A stretch of DNA of 64,000 nt from Paenibacillus sp. E222 (lineage in GTDB: Bacteria > Bacillota > Bacilli > Paenibacillales > Paenibacillaceae). Position numbers and translations under genes: made by a program. Location of the stretch: the NCBI RefSeq assembly GCF_013401555.1, contig NZ_CP058552.1, forward strand, positions 2,604,001 to 2,668,000, read 5' to 3'. Of this stretch, positions 60,370-64,000 are shown in pieces; positions within the stretch are counted from its first letter, which is position 1, and every line of letters starts with the position of its first letter. The notes under the pieces were generated by a model that did not search any database, was not told the DNA's origin, and saw only the letters and a program-made list of their open reading frames with translations.

Positions 60370-61875
60370 ATGGGACAAAAGACGGGATTCAAAAAAGGCG
60401 TATTGCTACTCTCTGCATCATTGGTATTGAGTACGATTCTGGGAGCTTGCTCCACGGACAAAGCAGGTTCAGGAACAGCTGCGGGTGGCACGAATCAGAT
60501 CACGATCATGCTTCCGAACTTTGAAGCGGAGAATCCGCCGGATAACAGTCCTGTGATTCAGAAGCTTGAGGAATTGACCAAGATGGATGTGAATCTGCAA
60601 TGGGTACCGAGCAGCTCTTATGAGGACAAATTCAATATTACGCTGGCTTCGGGCAAGCTGCCCGATGTTATGGTTGTGCTGGGCAAGTCCCCAAGTTTCA
60701 TTAATGCGGCTCGTACCGGGGCTTTCTGGGAGCTTGGACCTTATTTGAAAGACTATCCGAACCTGAGCCAGATGAATGAAATTATTACCAACAATGCTTC
60801 CATCGATGGCAAAACCTATGGCATCTACCGCGCACGTGCTCTGGGACGTAACGGTGTCACGATCCGCAAGGATTGGCTGGAGAAGCTCGGTCTGGAAGAG
60901 CCAAAGACCATTGACGAGTTCTACAACGTATTGAAAGCGTTCACGAAGGATGACCCGGACGGCAACGGCAAAGACGACACCTACGGTCTGGTGGCAAGCA
61001 AGTTCACGGGTCCTTGGGATAACATGCAGATATGGTTTGGTGCACCCAACAAGTGGGGCGAGGATGGTAACGGAGGTTTGATACCGGCGCATGAGACACC
61101 AGAGTATATGGAAGCTCTGAAATTTTTCCGCCAAATCTATAGCGAAGGTTTGGTCAACAAGGACTTTGCCGTGATGGATGCGACGAAACTGCCTGATCCT
61201 TTTGTGAACGGGCAAGCAGGCGTGATGGTGGATGTGGCGGATAACGCACAGCGTATGGATCAGAAAATATTGGAGAAAGATCCGTCAGCAACCGGTCACG
61301 TGGATGTGCTTCAAGCGATGGAAGGTCCAAAGGGATTGCGCGATATGCCAACATCCGGCTATTCCGGCATGATCGCCATTTCCAAAAGCAGTGTCAAAAC
61401 GGAAGAAGATCTGAAAAAGGTGTTGAGTTTCCTGGATCAACTAAATGAACCTGAATTGCAGGCGCTGCTGGGGAACGGACTGGAAGGCAAGCAGTATGAG
61501 AAAAAAGAGGGTTACATCATTCCGACCACGGACAAACTGGCGCTACGAGATGTACAGGGTTTGAACCAGATCCTCATGTTTATTCCAGAGGATAAAACAC
61601 TTCGTGTGCAGCAGACCCCTGTTCGTGAAAAGGTTGCACAGGTGCAGAAAGCCAATGAGGAGATCGTCATTGCCAATCCTGGCGAACCGCTGATTTCCGA
61701 TGTGTATGCGCAGAAAGGACCACAGCTGGATAACATTATTAATGATGCCCGTATCAAATTCATCGTGGGGCAGATAGATGAAAAAGGCTTCCAGGATGCT
61801 GTTGCATTGTGGAAAAGCAGTGGCGGCGATGACTATGTCAAAGAAGTGAATGAGCTGTACGCTGCACTGAAGTAG
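60370..61875 (+). CDS. sugar-binding lipoprotein (LipO/LplA-like)
   Basis: A 501-residue solute-binding lipoprotein: signal peptide with the lipobox ILGAC (Cys at residue 27), then the mature domain (ITIMLPNFEAENPPDNSPVI, DVMVVLGKSPSFINAA). An EF-hand-like DDPDGNGKDDTYGL binds calcium in this family. It captures the sugar outside the membrane for the two permeases. The ATG follows AAGGGGGAGAACGT. Confidence 0.9.
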   Translation: MGQKTGFKKGVLLLSASLVLSTILGACSTDKAGSGTAAGGTNQITIMLPNFEAENPPDNSPVIQKLEELTKMDVNLQWVPSSSYEDKFNITLASGKLPDVMVVLGKSPSFINAARTGAFWELGPYLKDYPNLSQMNEIITNNASIDGKTYGIYRARALGRNGVTIRKDWLEKLGLEEPKTIDEFYNVLKAFTKDDPDGNGKDDTYGLVASKFTGPWDNMQIWFGAPNKWGEDGNGGLIPAHETPEYMEALKFFRQIYSEGLVNKDFAVMDATKLPDPFVNGQAGVMVDVADNAQRMDQKILEKDPSATGHVDVLQAMEGPKGLRDMPTSGYSGMIAISKSSVKTEEDLKKVLSFLDQLNEPELQALLGNGLEGKQYEKKEGYIIPTTDKLALRDVQGLNQILMFIPEDKTLRVQQTPVREKVAQVQKANEEIVIANPGEPLISDVYAQKGPQLDNIINDARIKFIVGQIDEKGFQDAVALWKSSGGDDYVKEVNELYAALK

Positions 61876-61886
61876 TTTGATGTTCC

Positions 61887-61936
61887 AGAGCCCGGCAGCC
61901 TTGCTTGTAGTGCAAAGGTGCAGCCGGGCATTTCCG
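61887..61936 (+). terminator. hairpin after the transporter operon
   Basis: GCCCGGC and GCCGGGC outer arms plus GCCTTGC/GCAAAGG inside, followed by ATTTCC. The weak T run suggests partial read-through to the glycosidase gene. Confidence 0.55.
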
Positions 61937-62107
61937 TATATGCATAGTTCAGGACAATTAAAACCATCTTCATCTCTGTTTTTGTGATTTATAGCTTCCA
62001 GTCTTTGGATTTTGATGTATAATCAATGCGAAACAAACCTATTTGAACTTAAATGAACGTTATCGGTAGATGGACGACCACTCTTGCACATACAGGGAGG
62101 AAGCGAC

Positions 62108-64000
62108 ATGTGGAACGGGGATGCATTTGAAAATCCCGAGGCGCAGTACCGGGTTCATCCCTTTTGGTTTTGGAATGGGGATATGGAAGAAGAGCAAATC
62201 AAACGGCAAATAGCCGAAATGTCCGCACAGGGCGTAGGTGGTTTTTTCATCTGTCCACGTCAGGGGCTGGAGATTCCCTATCTGTCCGAAGCATGGTTTG
62301 ACAAAGTACGGATTGCAGTGGAAGCGGCGGCCGCCTGCGGCATGCAGGTATGGTTATATGACGAGTATCCCTATCCAAGCGGGATGGCTGGCGGTGAGGT
62401 GACACTTGATTTTCCTGAGGCGAAGCAGCGCCAGCTTGTACATCAGCACATTTGTGTTCATGGCCGAGAAACAGTGGATCATGAGTTGCCGTGGGGTCGA
62501 ATTTTAGTGGCGAAGGCAATACCCAAGGATGCGCAGGGCCAAAGATTGTGGCATGAATCCATTGATTTGCGCAGTAACATCGGCAATATCCAGACTGATC
62601 AGGTGTATCAGGAGACAGGACTCACGTCGTATAATCGCAAGCGGTTTTTTACATACCGAACGGCTTTTCGCCTGTTGTGGAAAGCTCCCGCTGGGGAATG
62701 GGACGTGATTATATTTCAGGAAGAAGAGGTGCATGATTTCAAATATTACGGCAACTTTGTAGACCCGTGTCACAAAGAAGCGATGAGCCGTTTTATTGAA
62801 CTGACCCACGAACGGTATAAGGAAGCCGTTGGAGAACAGTTTGAAAGCGTAATTAAAGGTATGTTCTCCGATGAAATTGCGCCGCTTGGGCGTATCCCCT
62901 GGTCTCCACAGCTTCCTCACTATTTCAGTGAACGCTGCGGTTACAGTCTGATCGAGTCGCTACCCGGTCTGCTGCATGGCGATGTCCCAGATGCAGAACG
63001 AATTCGGTATGACTTCTACCAGTCGTTACATCTGCTGCTCAGGGAGTCGTATCACAAACAGGTACATGACTGGTGCGAAAAAGCAGGGATTCAGTATGCG
63101 GCAGAAGTGCCCGGGGTAAGGATGACCACGCAGTTGTTTAGCCATATGCCAGGTGGAGATTCCGCGCACGAGAAAATCGGACGCCCCTTATCCTGGATTC
63201 TGGAACGGTATGGCAAAAAAATGCGCGACAATCCGAAGATGGTCAGCTCACTTGCCAGACAGTTGGGACGAAGCCGTAATCTGATTGAGTGTTTCCACAG
63301 TGTAGGCTGGTCGATGACCTTACAGGATGCCAAATGGATGATTGACCGGATGGCAGCCATGGGTACCAACTTTTTTAATTTTCACGCCTTCTTCTATACC
63401 ATCGACGGACTTGCCAAGCATGATGCACCGCCATCCCAGTTTATACAGAACCCGTATTGGCGTCATTTCCGGCAGTTGGGAGATTACGCGGGGCGTTTAA
63501 GCTATCTGATGAGCACCGGGACAGCGGACATTCGAATTGCCGTGCTTGATCCAACGACCACGTTCTGGAGCCTGATGGGAAATCCGTTACAAGGGTTCGA
63601 ATATGGCGGAGAAGACGAAGCAGAACGGACGCAGCTGGATCGTCTCACGAACGATTGGATGCGGATCACCTCGCATCTGCTCGAAAACAGACGTGACTAT
63701 GATCATCTGGACCCCGAGCTGTTAGCGGAAGCTGTGCTGGCAGAGGGCACGATTCAGATTGGCGCTGCACGTTATGAAGTGCTGATTCTTCCACCGATGC
63801 TGAACCTGGAGGCAGCAGCCTGGCAGCAGGTGAAGCAGTTCGTGGAACAGGGAGGAACGGTTATATCTGTAGGCATGCCGCCGTATGTAGCCATCCAGCC
63901 AGGAAGCCCTGTAGGAAATGAGGCCGCCCAATTCTTTGGTGCAGGCAACCAGCCGCATGAGGCATATTGGGGCAATGCGGACGAAACAGGTCATGACAGC
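62108..64000 (+). CDS. GH106-like glycoside hydrolase, 5' part
   Basis: The ATG at 62108 follows GGGAGGAAGCG; 631 codons are present and the frame runs off the right edge. The start YRVHPFWFWNGDMEEEQIKR, then GGFFICPRQGLEIPYLS and VWLYDEYPYPSGMAGGE is the opening of GH106-type (alpha-L-rhamnosidase-like) proteins, with FSDEI and NFFNFHAFFYTIDG further on. There is no signal peptide, so it acts on sugars imported by the preceding transporter, perhaps rhamnose-containing oligosaccharides. The linkage specificity cannot be read from the sequence. Confidence 0.75.
   Translation, partial: MWNGDAFENPEAQYRVHPFWFWNGDMEEEQIKRQIAEMSAQGVGGFFICPRQGLEIPYLSEAWFDKVRIAVEAAAACGMQVWLYDEYPYPSGMAGGEVTLDFPEAKQRQLVHQHICVHGRETVDHELPWGRILVAKAIPKDAQGQRLWHESIDLRSNIGNIQTDQVYQETGLTSYNRKRFFTYRTAFRLLWKAPAGEWDVIIFQEEEVHDFKYYGNFVDPCHKEAMSRFIELTHERYKEAVGEQFESVIKGMFSDEIAPLGRIPWSPQLPHYFSERCGYSLIESLPGLLHGDVPDAERIRYDFYQSLHLLLRESYHKQVHDWCEKAGIQYAAEVPGVRMTTQLFSHMPGGDSAHEKIGRPLSWILERYGKKMRDNPKMVSSLARQLGRSRNLIECFHSVGWSMTLQDAKWMIDRMAAMGTNFFNFHAFFYTIDGLAKHDAPPSQFIQNPYWRHFRQLGDYAGRLSYLMSTGTADIRIAVLDPTTTFWSLMGNPLQGFEYGGEDEAERTQLDRLTNDWMRITSHLLENRRDYDHLDPELLAEAVLAEGTIQIGAARYEVLILPPMLNLEAAAWQQVKQFVEQGGTVISVGMPPYVAIQPGSPVGNEAAQFFGAGNQPHEAYWGNADETGHDS

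Overview
The window looks like a Paenibacillus-type endospore former. I infer this from the gene families: an intact GerA-type germinant receptor operon, a YhcN-like spore lipoprotein, CgeB-like spore-surface glycosyltransferases, a split gerE, and an LplB/YtcP/lipoprotein sugar importer next to a long membrane-bound AraC regulator. No species is claimed. The flanks (about 1-23,240 and 44,310-64,000) have moderate GC and strong AGGAGG-type ribosome sites. The middle (about 23,266-44,285) is clearly AT-richer and is packed with small genes of unknown function.

Layout. 1-1,107: end of a polar amino-acid ABC importer. 1,229-12,242: small helical proteins, an Arg/Lys-rich protein, two CgeB-like glycosyltransferases, a GT4 enzyme with a basic tail, and a run of overlapping sugar-nucleotide genes (2-epimerase, 4,6-dehydratase/5-epimerase, RmlD-like reductase, a further SDR, two GT2 enzymes). 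I read this as a spore-surface polysaccharide locus making an unusual 6-deoxy-amino sugar. Mother-cell (sigma-E/K-like) promoter matches lie in and beside it. 12,375-17,208: two further GT4 genes on the minus strand, small hypothetical genes and an MFS exporter. 17,457-21,700: a Gld-type ABC transporter with GldG-like and DUF4340 partners. 21,927-22,886: the YhcN-like lipoprotein.

23,110-44,378: the main discovery. A gerE gene is cut after codon 52 by a 21,044-bp element bounded by a 24-bp direct repeat. Joining the two halves across one repeat copy restores an exact 74-codon GerE, the same length as Bacillus subtilis GerE. A large serine recombinase ends 16 bp from the right repeat, as in skin-type sporulation-excised elements. 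The element carries an SPbeta MrpR-like regulator with candidate operators at both ends, a primase-like replication gene, a broken ParB-like gene, three toxin-antitoxin-like loci (Panacea, GNAT, MazF), one orphan baseplate-spike-like protein and many small unknown genes. It has no capsid, terminase or lysis genes that I can recognise. It therefore resembles the gerE-intervening element (gin) reported, from memory, in Bacillus cereus ATCC 10987, but in a different genus.

44,530-64,000: two small hypothetical genes, an RpiR-nagB-nagA amino-sugar operon, a four-gene gerA-type germination operon (A, B, C and a small D subunit), a dispersed intergenic repeat, an M20 dipeptidase, and a carbohydrate locus (AraC-type regulator, two permeases, a binding lipoprotein and a GH106-like glycosidase running off the right edge).
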